A stretch of 64,000 bases of DNA, taken from the NCBI RefSeq assembly GCF_011386835.1, contig NC_088791.1:9238998-9302997 (forward strand). The letters are read 5' to 3'. The notes under the pieces are model-generated. The model worked only from the letters and a program-made list of their open reading frames with translations, made no database searches and was not told the DNA's origin. Below, piece by piece: positions 34,700 to 44,818 of this stretch. Positions within the stretch are counted from its first letter, which is position 1. Every line of letters starts with the position of its first letter. The position numbers and the translations under genes are program-made. Source of the stretch: Chrysemys picta bellii. Taxonomy: Eukaryota; Chordata; Testudines; Emydidae.

Positions 34700-35130
34700 C
34701 ACAAACAAAAGAACTGTCATTTTCATTAAAATATTTCAGGGGGGGAAAATAATTTTCCTACCAGGTCTCTATTTTAGCTTACTGTCATGTCAGACAACGT
34801 AATAGAAACACAAGCTGGTCATCAAGACAGATATGATTTTACTGTTGAATGATAAATGCTGATATCATCATAGAATTATCACCTACTGAGATTTTGGTCT
34901 CTTTGCTCAATTCATCACTTTCCAGATGAGCTCTGTGTTAACTGGGGCCTGGTGCATTCCACAGTATCAACTGGTGCTAAATTTGTATCTGCCTGATACA
35001 AGCAGATCATCACAACTAATGGGTCTCAAACCTGAGCCTGTAAGGCTCATGGGAGAAGCCGTGCTCTAATCTTCCACCTGGCAAAATGCTAACAAGAGCT
35101 TACCTGGGACCCACGAAGCCCAGCCCCAGT
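34700..35130. other. Intergenic stretch
   Basis: No recognisable feature. Confidence 0.3.
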
Positions 35131-35710
35131 GAGAGGCCCAGTCCCCCTAAGCGCTGATTGTCAGAGTCCAGAGCAGCTGATTGGCCCGCTGGCCCTACTT
35201 AAGCCAGCAGCAAGAATAGGAAACTGCCGGAATATCTGTTCTCCATTGTGTTGCTACCCCAGCTTGATTTTGTGGCATCCTGATCTGGCTTCACTTCTGG
35301 CCTCTGACTTGTGCTTCCCAATCTCCAGTTTGTCTCCTGCCTCTGACCCCCTGGTATCCTGACACTGGTTCCCACCTTGTGATTCTGAGCTCCAGCTTAT
35401 CTTCTGTTTCTGACTTCCCAATATCCTCATGCAGCTGACTTTTGGCTCCTGTCTCTGGACTCTGATTACCGGGTTGGCCACCCATGAGCCAGCTGTGATG
35501 CAGAGTGGGGCTGTGCTGCGCAAAATGACCCAGAGCCAGTTGGAGATGCTGAATCCTGACCACATGGACAAAGAGGAAAAACAACAGACTCCTCCCCCTG
35601 CCTTAACAATGTGGATGATAAAAAGGGTCCACAGAGCTCCCAGTCACAGGGAGGAAATAGATACCCTTAGCATTGACATCGAGGCCTCTTCCGTGCCTCC
35701 AGGGTGACAG
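35131..35710 (+). repeat. Possible LTR fragment
   Basis: CAGCTGATTGGCCCGCTGGC followed by CTACTTAAGCCAGCAGC and then many CTGACTTCC/CTGGCTCC blocks resembles promoter and leader sequence of turtle LTR retroelements. No terminal TG/CA pair or target duplication is found. Confidence 0.35.
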
Positions 35711-36590
35711 AACCTTCCTTGTCTCAGAAACCTACAAACATTATATAGAGCTTACTCGGCAATAGCTATTCTGGTCAATTTCTCCTTGTAAATAAGCCCT
35801 CAGCTCTAGAACTTGCTTCCTATCTGATCTGGGAAAACTCAGTTTTATTGACTTTCTGGGCAGATTTACTCATGCCTTTGCTTGAAGATGGTGTTTTGAA
35901 TCAGAGTTTTTATATGCTGGCTGGAGGGAGTTTTTCCATATTGACTTTTTGCCAATGTTGGGTTTTGTTAATTGGTGATTCATATTGATTATGCTGTACA
36001 CACACATTGCAGAGATTACAGTGGGGCTGAAATCAATAGGTCCTGCCTCTTGATTCCTGATGTCTGCAACAATCATCTTATTCAGGACAGAGGACCTTCA
36101 TCAATACAACAGTGAACTTTTCCAAGACTTGTAACTTTCTTGGCTTTCAGTCCTTTATGCCAATTGCTAGATCACAGCTGTACTGCATTTGCAATCCACT
36201 TTGTCCCCCACACCACTGATCAGCTCCCCCCGGGCTCCTTGCTCTCACTCTCCCAGCCCTGCCCCTCTCTCCCTGCAGGTGGGCCATGATTACTGCCAGA
36301 CTGGTGCCTGAATGCTCACTGACTCCGGTCACTTCCTTCACGCTGCCGCTGTCCAGATCCTGCTCCCCAACTTGCTACCTGCTGCCGAGGGGAATTGGGA
36401 GTGGGATCCAAGCAGCAACAGCAGTGTGGAGGAAGCGGCCGGAGCCAGTGAGCAGACAGTCAACAGCCTGTCCCTACATCAACTGTGCTCCGGTGGCGCT
36501 TCTTCGGGACTGCTGCTGTCCGGATCCTGCTCCCCATGCCTCTGCCTGCTGCTTGAGAGAAGTGACCCCTTTCGAACCTTCACATGACCC
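35711..36590. other. Intergenic stretch
   Basis: No gene. The GC-rich part from about 36200 may belong to the hAT element whose right end is at 36629; overlapping ORFs on both strands have no domain. Confidence 0.35.
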
Positions 36591-36629
36591 ATAAGTGGGT
36601 TGGGACCTACCATTTGGGAAACACTGATA
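36591..36629 (+). mobile_element. hAT-like right end
   Basis: AAGTGGGTTGGGACCTACC followed by TTTGGGAAACACTG matches the right inverted terminus of hAT elements. No matching CAGTGTTTCC left end was found within about 500 bp. Confidence 0.4.
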
Positions 36630-36664
36630 TAGAGGGAACCTGAGTTCAGGACCTGTTCCATTAG

Positions 36665-37260
36665 GAATACGAAGGCTACAATTTTGTCATGGAGGTTGCA
36701 GAAGTCACGGAATCTATGACTTCCAGTGACCTCCGTGACTTCAGCCTGTGGTGGTCGGGAACGGCAGGGTCCCGCGCCGCCCACAGGGGCAGGGAGCTGT
36801 GGAGTACTCCCGCCGCCTCTGGCGGCCCCCGAAGCTCCCAGCCAGCTCAGGGAGCGGGGAACCCCCAAGTTCCTCGCCGCTGTGGGTGGCAGGGACCCCT
36901 GGAGCAACAGGTGGTGGGGGAACCCCCAGCTCCTGGCCAGCGTGGGCAGCGGGTAACCCCCGAGCTCCCGGCTGCCACGGGTGAACCTCTGAGCTCCCAG
37001 CTGCCATAGACCCCCAGAGCTGTGGGCGACAGGTACCCCGCAGCTCTTGGCCCCTGCGGGCAGCAGGGGACCCCTGGAGCTGCAGGCAGCAGGGGTACCC
37101 CACAGCCCCCAGCTGCTGAAAGTGGGTTTTAGCCCCTGCGCAGCTGCCCCGCTTCAGGTAGTGTGGGGACCTGCAGATCCCCATTTTGTCACAGATATTT
37201 TTAGTAAAAGTCACGGACAGGTCAAAAGTGGGTTTAGTCACGTGAGTGTCAAAAACCTTT
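36665..37260. repeat. Repeat with GC-rich 45-50 bp tandem core
   Basis: The ends (ATTTTGTCATGGAGG, GAAGTCACGGAATCTATG on the left; ATTTTGTCACAGATATTTTT and AAAGTCACGGACAGGTC on the right) define the same family as 27936-28287. Between about 36830 and 37120 units built on GGGAACCCCCAGCTCC and CCTGGAGC recur with about 45-50 bp spacing. ORFs of 100-176 codons here are products of the array. Confidence 0.6.
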
Positions 37261-37299
37261 CCTGGAAGCAAAATAATTGGTCACCTCAGACGGTGTCAG

Positions 37300-37486
37300 A
37301 CAGACAGACACACTTTAACCCATCCTTTAGCATAGGATGCCTTCTCACATGGAACTGGGGCAGTTATATTGCACACAATGCCAGATGGCAGTGAGAGACC
37401 TATAGCATTTGCCTCAAGATCTCTCACAGTGGCAGACCATAATTATGCACAAATAGACAAGGAGACTTTAAGTCTGGTATGGGGTG
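37300..37486 (+). pseudogene. Ty3/Gypsy pol remnant, start of RNase H domain
   Basis: With frameshifts the stretch decodes to the transition from reverse transcriptase to RNase H of a Gypsy-type pol (a short reading PDGSERPIAF at about 37383-37412). Its last bases GGGTG (37482-37486) are the left copy of the target duplication of the LTR at 37487. The reading resumes after 38184. Confidence 0.82.
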
Positions 37487-38179
37487 TGTAGCAGGTGATC
37501 ACCCCGCTCCTGCCCTGAAGGGCTTAAAACAGCCCTGGGAGAAGGCTGTGGCAGCAGAAAAGCTGGGCTGATTGGGGGAAGCAGCCACAGGTGGGGCCAG
37601 CCCCAATCAGACCACAGCTGGCCCTATAAGTGGGCAGAGGGCCAGAAACTGAGAGACACTCTCTCTCTAGCTTCCTGAGCGAGAAGGACCTGGCTGCCAG
37701 GGAGCTGGGAAGGGTACCTGAGGTGGAGCAATGCTGGGGAAGGGCAGAGGGAGCTGGGGAGCTCCAGCCTAGTAAAACCCCAGGCTGCAGGCCTTGCAAA
37801 AAGGTACTGAGGCTGCAGGGGGGGGCGGGGCGGGCAGCCCAGAGACACACAAAGGCAACAGGTCCTAACCCTCCTTGCCGATGATGAGTGGTTTACAGAC
37901 TGCAGTCTGCCCTAATGAGCGGGGGCTAGATGGAGACTGGCAGTAGCCACTGAGGCAAGGTGGGGATAGAGGGTTGGGGGTTCCCCTGGGTGGGGAGACC
38001 CAGATTTTGGGTTACTGTCAGGAGCAGAACCTTGCTGTAAAGGGCACCGGGGTCTGGGAAAGACATGGGACCAGCGGCAGGTGAGACACGGGCCTGCAGA
38101 GGACGCTCTGGGCTGGAAGCGCTAATCCCCAGGACGACCAGCAGGAGGCGACACGCTGGTTAGTCCTCATCCCGCCACA
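37487..38179 (+). mobile_element. Solo LTR A inside Gypsy pol
   Basis: It begins TGTAGCAGG and ends CCCGCCACA. Flanks are GGGTG (37482-37486) and GAGTG (38180-38184), a 5-bp target duplication with one change. CCCTATAAGTGG near 37622 may be its TATA region. No internal retroviral sequence is attached, so it is a solo LTR left by recombination. Confidence 0.85.
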
Positions 38180-39037
38180 GAGTGTGAAGAAATTCAACGA
38201 GTATCTATATGGGAGAAAATTCATCATTGTCACAGACCACCAACCCCTAGCAGCAATCCTTCATCTGAGAAAGGGAGTTTCTGTGACAAGGGCAGCACGT
38301 ATGCAATGCTAGACTCTCTTCTTACCTGGGTACATCTGTGACATTGAGTTCAAAATAACAAAAGCCCATACAAATGCAGATGAGCTCTCCCACCTGCTCG
38401 TGCTAGTTGAAGGACCACCTGTAACAGAGACAGAATCTATCGAATTTGTCAATTTGTTTCAGATTGAGTGTGCCCCAGTGACTTGTAGTTTGAGCAAGAA
38501 ACCAAGAGGGATCCCACACTAGTTCAGGATTATGCAGCCACTGTAAAGGGTTGGAAATACACTGACAGCTCTAATCTGGCACCCTTTTACACATGCAAAG
38601 GTGCTTCCCATACATTAAAGGTGTATCATGTGAAGAATTTGTGTTATTATACCGGGTAAACTGCACACAAAAGTATTAGAAGAGCTCCATGTAGGTCACC
38701 TAGGGGTAGTAAAAATGAAGGCTTTTGCCAGAAGAAATGTTTGGGATGCCAACAGGTACAGTGCATGCCTAAACCAGCACCATTACACCTCTGGAAATGG
38801 CCATCAGCTCCCTGGCAACATCTGCATGTTGATTTTTGCAGGACCATTTTTAGGAATGACATGGATGCACACTCCAGATGGCCAGAATTTTTTTTGCATA
38901 AGAACCACCATAGCTGCACAGACAGTAGAAAAACTTTGAAGTTTGTTTGCAAGAACTGCACTGCCAGAGCAAGTTGCGAGTGACAATGGTCTTCAGAAGT
39001 TTCAGTGATTCATGAGGAAAAATGTTTGACCTGTTAC
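38180..39037 (+). pseudogene. Ty3/Gypsy pol remnant, RNase H and integrase N-terminal region
   Basis: VTDHQPLAAIL at about 38229-38261 is the diagnostic RNase H block. LEELHVGHLGVVKMKAFARR (about 38677-38736) is the integrase zinc-binding region. The integrase HVDF/AGPF block near 38825 is split by a frameshift. ASDNG near 38975 marks the second catalytic aspartate. Several stops are present. It ends at GTTAC before LTR B. Confidence 0.88.
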
Positions 39038-39829
39038 TGTGACAAAGTGGGGTTTTCCCCCTTGTTATGTGTTGTACCTGAGTCTGTAAGAGTCTTACTG
39101 TTTTGCATGAATGCTGTGTGTACTTCAGTATCCCTGTGTATTATGCCAATGCCTAAGTGGTGGGAATAAGGGTGTGTGACCTTTGCTGAGACCCTCAGGG
39201 GCAGGTGAGGCTGCACCAGCTGCCTGCACGTAAGTGATGGCCGATGCCCTTTGGAACCTGAGAACCAGGAGGGGGATGTGACCAGGTGACACTTTGCCTG
39301 GGAAGCAAGACAAAGGCCGGGAGGAGGGGCACCGAGGTGTCGGAGGTCAGGATGCTGGAAGCGAGTCAGTCTCCTGTTGGGCGTCGGAGGAAGCGCCCAG
39401 GGGGCACCAGGCCCTGGGTCCCCTCAAGGCGCTATCCAGAAAGAAACGCACCAGGCCCTGGGTCCCCCCCCAAGATGGACTTTGCTGATTGGTCCTGTTT
39501 TCTGTTCTAACAAGCTCAATTCTACTCTGTGTTCCAGTCGACTAATAAACCTTCTGTTTTACACACTGGCTGAGAGTCACTGCTGACTGTGGAGTTGGGG
39601 TGCAAGGCCCCTCTGGCTTCCCCAGGGGTCCTGTCCAGAGGGACCCGCTGCGGGAGGTGCACAGTGAGAACAGGGGTGCTGAATGCTCCAAGGTCAGACC
39701 CAGGAAGGCCATAGCCGAAGAGGAACATTGCCCTGGGCAGCGTGCCCTGAGGTGAGTGACACTGCCCCAGAGTCCTGTCTGGCTTCATACAGAGCAGTTC
39801 CAGAGCATCAGACCTGTGACTCGGTGACA
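39038..39829 (+). mobile_element. Solo LTR B inside Gypsy integrase
   Basis: It begins TGTGACAAAGTGGGG and ends CTCGGTGACA. Flanks are GTTAC (39033-39037) and ATTAC (39830-39834). An AATAAA signal lies at 39543-39548. ORFs inside are not genes. The integrase reading resumes directly after it. Confidence 0.82.
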
Positions 39830-39868
39830 ATTACCTCAGCACCATATCACCCAGCCACAATTGGCTTG
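39830..39868 (+). pseudogene. Gypsy integrase sliver between two LTRs
   Basis: Only 39 bp, decoding to a short SAPYHPAT block of the integrase core, trapped between LTR B and LTR C. It proves that both LTRs hit the same gene. Confidence 0.88.
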
Positions 39869-40748
39869 TGCCATAAATATAAAGGGAAGGGTAACAACTT
39901 TCCTGTATACAGTACTATAAAATCCCTCCTGGCCAGAGGCACAAAATCCTTTTATCTGTAAAGGGTTAGAAGCTCAGGTAACCTCGCTGGCACCTGACCA
40001 AAAGGACCAATAAGGGGACAAGATACTTTCAAATCTGGGGAGGGGGAAACGGCTTTGTTTTGTCTGTTCTTTGTCTCTCTGTTCTGTGGCTTTGGCCAGA
40101 GTAAGATCAAAGAAGCAAGCAATCCAACTCCTATAGAGTTAGTAAGTATTTAGCAAGGAAATACATTAGATTTACTTTTATTTTGGCTTGTGAATTTTCT
40201 CTGTGCTGAGAGGGAGGGTATTCCTGGTTTTCTTTTTGTAACTTTAAAGTTTTGCCCAGAGGGAAACCCTCTGTGTTTTGAATCTGATTGCCTGTGAGAT
40301 TATCTTCCATTCTAATTTTACAGAGGTACTCCTTTCACCTTTTTTCTTTAATTAAAATTCTACTTTTAAGAACCTGATTGGTTTTTCATTGTTTTAAGAT
40401 CCAAGGGTTTGGGTCTGTGTTCACCTGTACCAATTGGTGAGGATATATTCTCAAGCCTGCCCAGGAATGGGGGTGTAAGGGCTTGGGGGATTATTCTCAA
40501 GCCTGCCCAGGAAAAGGAGTGTAGAGTCTTGGGGGGGATATTTGGGGAAGGTAGGGCTCCAAGTGGCCCTCCCTAAATGTTTGTTTAAATCACTTGATGG
40601 TGGCAGCGTTACCTAATCCAAGGTACAAGGAAGGATTTGTGCCTTGGGGAGTTTTTAACCTAAGCTGGTAGAAATAAGCTTAGGGGGTCTTTCATGCGGG
40701 TCCCCACATCTGTACCCCAGAGTTCAGAGTGAGGAGGGAACCCTGACA
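39869..40748 (+). mobile_element. Solo LTR C inside Gypsy integrase
   Basis: It begins TGCCATAAATATAAAGGG and ends GGAACCCTGACA, with perfect 5-bp duplications GCTTG (39864-39868, 40749-40753). CTATAAAATCC near 39913 is a plausible TATA box. A block of about 58 bp based on ATTCTCAAGCCTGCCCAGG is duplicated at about 40449-40540. It is the same family as the LTR at 62326-63142. Confidence 0.93.
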
Positions 40749-41337
40749 GCTTGGTTGAAAGGTTTGTACAAACTTTTAAGCAAGTCCTGCAACCCATGAC
40801 AGGGGAGAGAAGTCATTACAGCAGAAGCTATCACACTTGTGGCCAGCATATCAAAATGCGGTACATGCCACAACCAACCAAACACCTGCAATGCTGTTTA
40901 TGGGCCAAAATCTCAAGTCATACTTGGGCTTGTTAAAGCCAGATCTACATCTACAAGTCAGAAATTGTCAAATAAGTCAAACTATGGTGTGAGAGATCAG
41001 TGCACCTCGTCAGCTACAAGTAGGTCAAACAGTGCAGGTACGTGATTATTGGGGACCCAGTACATGGCTTCCAGCAATTGTTAGTGCATTCAGCCTGTGC
41101 ATTCGTGCCCCAGCTTGACACAACAGCCAATAACATCAGACCAGAAAGCAGCTGTGCTGAACAACCAGCATCTTCTGAGGGAACATCCAAATCAGACATT
41201 GCTGCAGACACAGCCCTTGCTCAGGGAAGTGTTCAAAATCTTGGCAGACGCTATCCAGAAAGAAAACGCAAGCCACCTGAAGGACTTGATTTGTAACTGG
41301 ATGACAAACACTTTTGAAGTTGTGTACCCATTTCATT
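40749..41337 (+). pseudogene. Ty3/Gypsy integrase C-terminal remnant
   Basis: It resumes with LVERFVQTFKQ at about 40751-40783, the block after the integrase active site. A degraded C-terminal region follows, including VRDYWG near 41040. Stops and frameshifts interrupt it. Confidence 0.82.
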
Positions 41338-41352
41338 GGGGAGGAAGGGGGA
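41338..41352 (+). promoter_or_regulatory. Polypurine tract of the Gypsy element
   Basis: An uninterrupted 15-nt purine run, GGGGAGGAAGGGGGA, lies just before TGTGATGTATTTG, where the 3' LTR should begin. It is the expected second-strand primer. Confidence 0.6.
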
Positions 41353-41356
41353 TAGA

Positions 41357-41590
41357 TGTGATGTATTTGAATGTATTGAGCTGAGTGCTGAATCTGTTAA
41401 CATGAATTTGCCATTATAGTTGCTTAAGCGGTTGCGTATATTGAATCTGATGTTTATAGAGTGTGGTTACTATGTTTTTCTCCTTTGTCTATGCAATGCA
41501 GAGTCAGTCAGCCGTCATGGCTCCAAGGGCCTGCAGTCTGTGTTTATAACCCGGGATTTGTGCTATACCGCAATACACAACACTACACTC
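41357..41590 (+). mobile_element. Gypsy 3' LTR, right end uncertain
   Basis: It starts TGTGATGTATTTGAATG directly after the polypurine tract. The right boundary is guessed near the CACCACA motif at about 41590. No matching 5' LTR is present in the window because the element is 5'-truncated. Confidence 0.45.
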
Positions 41591-41664
41591 ACCGAGCCCC
41601 TGCACCACATGGTTTTCTCCCCTCCAGAAGTGACCTTACACCCTAAGGACCAGATTCTCCAGTC

Positions 41665-41805
41665 CACTTTAGACTGTGAGCTCTTTGGGGAGGGAACTGT
41701 CTTTTTGTGCTGTGTTTGTACAGGCCTAGCACAACAGGGTCCTGGTCCCTGATAGGGCACCTAGGTGTTACCATAATAATAAATGGCACAAAGTGGCCTT
41801 AAACA
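41665..41805 (+). repeat. L2/MIR tail fragment
   Basis: TTAGACTGTGAGCTCTTTGG, GGGAACTGTCTTTTTGTGC and CAGGCCTAGCACAACAGGG are the forward version of the L2-like tail seen at 9165-9425. Confidence 0.65.
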
Positions 41806-42371
41806 GTCAGTGAACAATTCCCCCTGGACAGGGGAACAATCTGGCATAGGCAGCCTTGCTACCTCCTGCCCCATCCCCCCCATCATTAAAGAGAAGGAGA
41901 GGGAGTTCCAGAGATGGGCCTGGGCAGGACAAGGAGAGGGAGCACGATGAAGTACCTCTCTGCTCTGTCTGATCCTCCAGCCACAAGGGACCCACAATTG
42001 TGTAAGGCAGAGCTACACCAATGCAGCCCTAAGTTGTTCTGGAAGCAGGCAGCCCTGTATCAGGGAGCTGCAAGTGGCTCCCTGCAGCCCCCGCCATGTG
42101 AACATAGCCCAGAATCAAGCCCTGTGCCTCCAGTCACACAACAATATATGTCCCTCCTGAAGCTTGATCTTTATCCATCATCCCACAAGAGGACCCAAAC
42201 TTCCTTGCTCCCTGAGTGAACAGGCACTGGGATCATTATAGAAACAGTATGTCCTGCCCTCCCCCCATTCCCCATCCCCCCAGGAATGAGAAGGAGCACC
42301 CTACACTGCTCTCAAACAGCCATTCCAGGTGACTCCATCACTATGGGGCATGTTTTCCAATCAAGGGCAAC
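41806..42371. other. Intergenic stretch
   Basis: No gene; ORFs have no domain. Confidence 0.3.
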
Positions 42372-42384
42372 TCCACTGACTTCA

Positions 42385-42485
42385 AAAAAAGAAGAACAGG
42401 AGGACTTGTGGCACCTTAGAGACTAACAAATTTATTAGAGCATAAGCTTTCGTGGACTATAGCCCACTTCTTCGGATGCATAAGA
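42385..42485 (-). mobile_element. Short Penelope/SINE-like retroposon with 13-bp duplication
   Basis: The insert is flanked by TCCACTGACTTCA on both sides (42372-42384 and 42486-42498). On the minus strand it runs from near TGCATCCGAAGAAG through GAAAGCTTATGC to a T-rich end. It is the same family as 34479-34574 and begins and ends at almost the same places. Confidence 0.92.
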
Positions 42486-42498
42486 TCCACTGACTTCA

Positions 42499-43234
42499 GT
42501 TGCATTACACTGCATACAATGGGTGAAAGACCAGAAAATCCAGTCCCAGGTTTTCTGCTCCTCCGAATGGATAGAATCCTGATGGCTTCACTCAGTTTTA
42601 ACACAGTCCTTACAAGTCTGCCTGAGTAAGAACTGAATTAAGACTTAAAAGGAAATCAGGATTGGCCCTATGATAAATTGTGTCTGAGTGACCTTGTCTT
42701 TCTACTTGGCATTATTTATGTCTGTGTGAAAGGTCTTTTGTTTTTAATCTGATTTCCTGTATGACAACAATCCCAGCTCATCACTGCCTTCAAGACATTG
42801 TGTTTCTGTTTGTGAATAAGAACTAAGCAATCTATGGGGCAGATGAAAAAGTCACCTGTCTTTACACTGGGAATCAAGACCGAGATATGATTCAAACGTA
42901 TTTCTTATTGTTCTTTTCCTTCCGACATTTCCCCAGGCACATTGTGTGTCGCTTCCCCAGAAAAATAGTAATGGAGATTAAGTTAAGTGGAAAAGTAGGG
43001 CTGCATTTCAACTATCAAAGCAACCAAACCTGGATACTGCAATCCCTGCGGAAAATCAGATCAGAAGTGTGAGGTATTTCCTCTTAGAAGCAAGTGGAAA
43101 TTTCTGAAGAAAGATGGGCTGTTCTCCTGGTGGAAACTGTGAAAGAAGATTCTTTGGGGTTTTTTTCCTCCTTCACTTTATTTTTAACCAGGAAAATTTC
43201 TTTTAAATGATGCGTTTGATAGGAACACACTGTT
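42499..43234. other. Intergenic stretch
   Basis: No recognisable feature. Confidence 0.3.
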
Positions 43235-43590
43235 GCCATATTAGGAAAATGCAGGCTGAGAGGGGATAGGATTGCTCTCTAAATACATCCGAGGGGTAAA
43301 CACCAGGGACTGAGAATTGCTCTTTAAGCTAAAGAACAATGTTGGCACAAGGACAAAGGGTGTAAACTAGCCATGAGTAAATTTTGGCTGAAAATTAGAA
43401 GGAGGTTTCTAAGCATCAAAGGAGTCAGGTTCTGGAACAGTCTCCCACAAGAAGGAATGGGAGCAAGAAACCTAACTGGTTTAAAATGGTGCTTAATAAG
43501 TTTATGAAAAGGATTCTATTGAGTTGCCTGCAAAAGCAGAGGACTGAATTTGATGACCAAGAGGTCCGTTCCTGTCCTTTGTGCTTATGG
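43235..43590 (+). mobile_element. CR1-clade LINE 3' fragment
   Basis: CAGGTTCTGGAACAGTCTCCC, GAATTTGATGACCAAGAGGTC and GTTCCTGTCCTTTGTGC match the C-terminal and 3' UTR organisation of a CR1-clade LINE, in degenerate form. Confidence 0.6.
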
Positions 43591-43599
43591 ATCTGACCA

Positions 43600-44440
43600 A
43601 TTCGTTTTATGTCCCTTCTCAATGTAACTGTGGCTATATCTTTTCTTTGTTCTTTTTATGTAACCAGCACCTTCTAGCAGCAAAAAGACTAAAACTTGGC
43701 CCCATATAACTAAAAATCCCAGTGCCTCAAATCTGCTTATGTATTTCCAGGGAAAGCAGTGGTGGCGTCTACCATGGCGGCTGGGGTGGGGGCAGAGGCG
43801 GAGGGGAGAGAGGGAGAGGGAAGGAAAAGAACTGAGACAAATTTGGATGAGATTTGCAATTCAATACATTTGAAGAATGACTATTTTGTAGGTTTTTTAA
43901 AACGTCATCTCAGAAACTCAGCAATGACTCTTAGAAGGTTTTCCACAATCTGCTGCCTGCCACAAATATTGTCATCCACAACATGTGATTGATACTTTTA
44001 TTGTACTGCATTTGTGCATTGAGATACACTTAAACCATTTATGCAATGGGGAAGAACTTATTTTCTTTTGTTTATAAATAGTCACACAAGAACCACAGCT
44101 TGAAAGATTTCAGAGTTACTCCTGAGAGGTACTTACAAAAATTAGCTCATTTTTAGGAAATAAATTCTGGGTGGGGAAAATGTATTGCGAAAAAAAAAAG
44201 CGCGCACCAGATTGATGGGGCTTGATTCTCAGTTAATTCATTCCTGAACTTGGGACAGGGACGTACGATGTGGGAGCTGAAGTGACTTTAATCCACTTTT
44301 GTACTGCCTGCATTCTGGAGTTGTGGAGGAGACCTCCATACCCCCTGCCTCCAGAAGTTAGAATAGCCAGAAGACTGCTCTAACTTCCACTCTGATTCCC
44401 ATACAAGTCTATGTGTCCTGGGAAGCAGAGAATAGCCATA
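43600..44440. other. Intergenic stretch
   Basis: No gene. A plus-strand ORF at 43759-43992 starts with an Ala/Gly/Glu-rich segment but has no recognised domain and no splice support. Confidence 0.3.
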
Positions 44441-44448
44441 ATGCAGAG

Positions 44449-44810
44449 CAGCAGTTCTCAACCAGGGGTCTGGGGCCTCCTGAAGGGCCGGGAGCAGGTT
44501 TCAGCGGGTCCACCAAGCAGGGCCAGTGTTAGACTCACTGGAGCCCAGGGCAGAAAGCCAAAGTCCCACGGTGCAGAGCTGAAGTCCGGGGCCCCTGAGC
44601 TCTGCCACCTGGGGCTGAAGTTGAAGCCTGAGCAACTTAGCTTTGCGGGGCCCGCTGTGGTGTGGGGCCCCAGGCAATTGCCCTGCTTTCTACCCCCTAA
44701 CGCCGGCCCTGGCTTTATACGCAGAAAACCAGTTGTGGTGGCACAGGTGGGCCATGGAGTTTTATCGCATATTGGGGGGACCTCAGAAAAACAAAGGTTG
44801 AGAAACCTGG
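44449..44810 (+). mobile_element. hAT element carrying a second hAT-like element
   Basis: Ends are CAGCAGTTCTCAACC and GGTTGAGAAACCTGG, with flanks ATGCAGAG (44441-44448) and ATGTAGAG (44811-44818), an 8-bp duplication with one change. An inner unit, about 44522-44709, has CAGGGCCAGTGTTAG and CTAACGCCGGCCCTG ends but no target duplication of its own. Confidence 0.82.
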
Positions 44811-44818
44811 ATGTAGAG

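Noticed and set aside
36741..37271. Minus-strand ORF of 176 codons
   Set aside because: It is a product of the 45-50 bp tandem array and shows repeated low-complexity peptide units.
43759..43992. Plus-strand ORF with an Ala/Gly/Glu-rich start in a locally GC-rich spot, considered as a first exon of another gene
   Set aside because: No recognised homology, no splice signal linked to a further exon, and no CpG island comparable to EXOC4.
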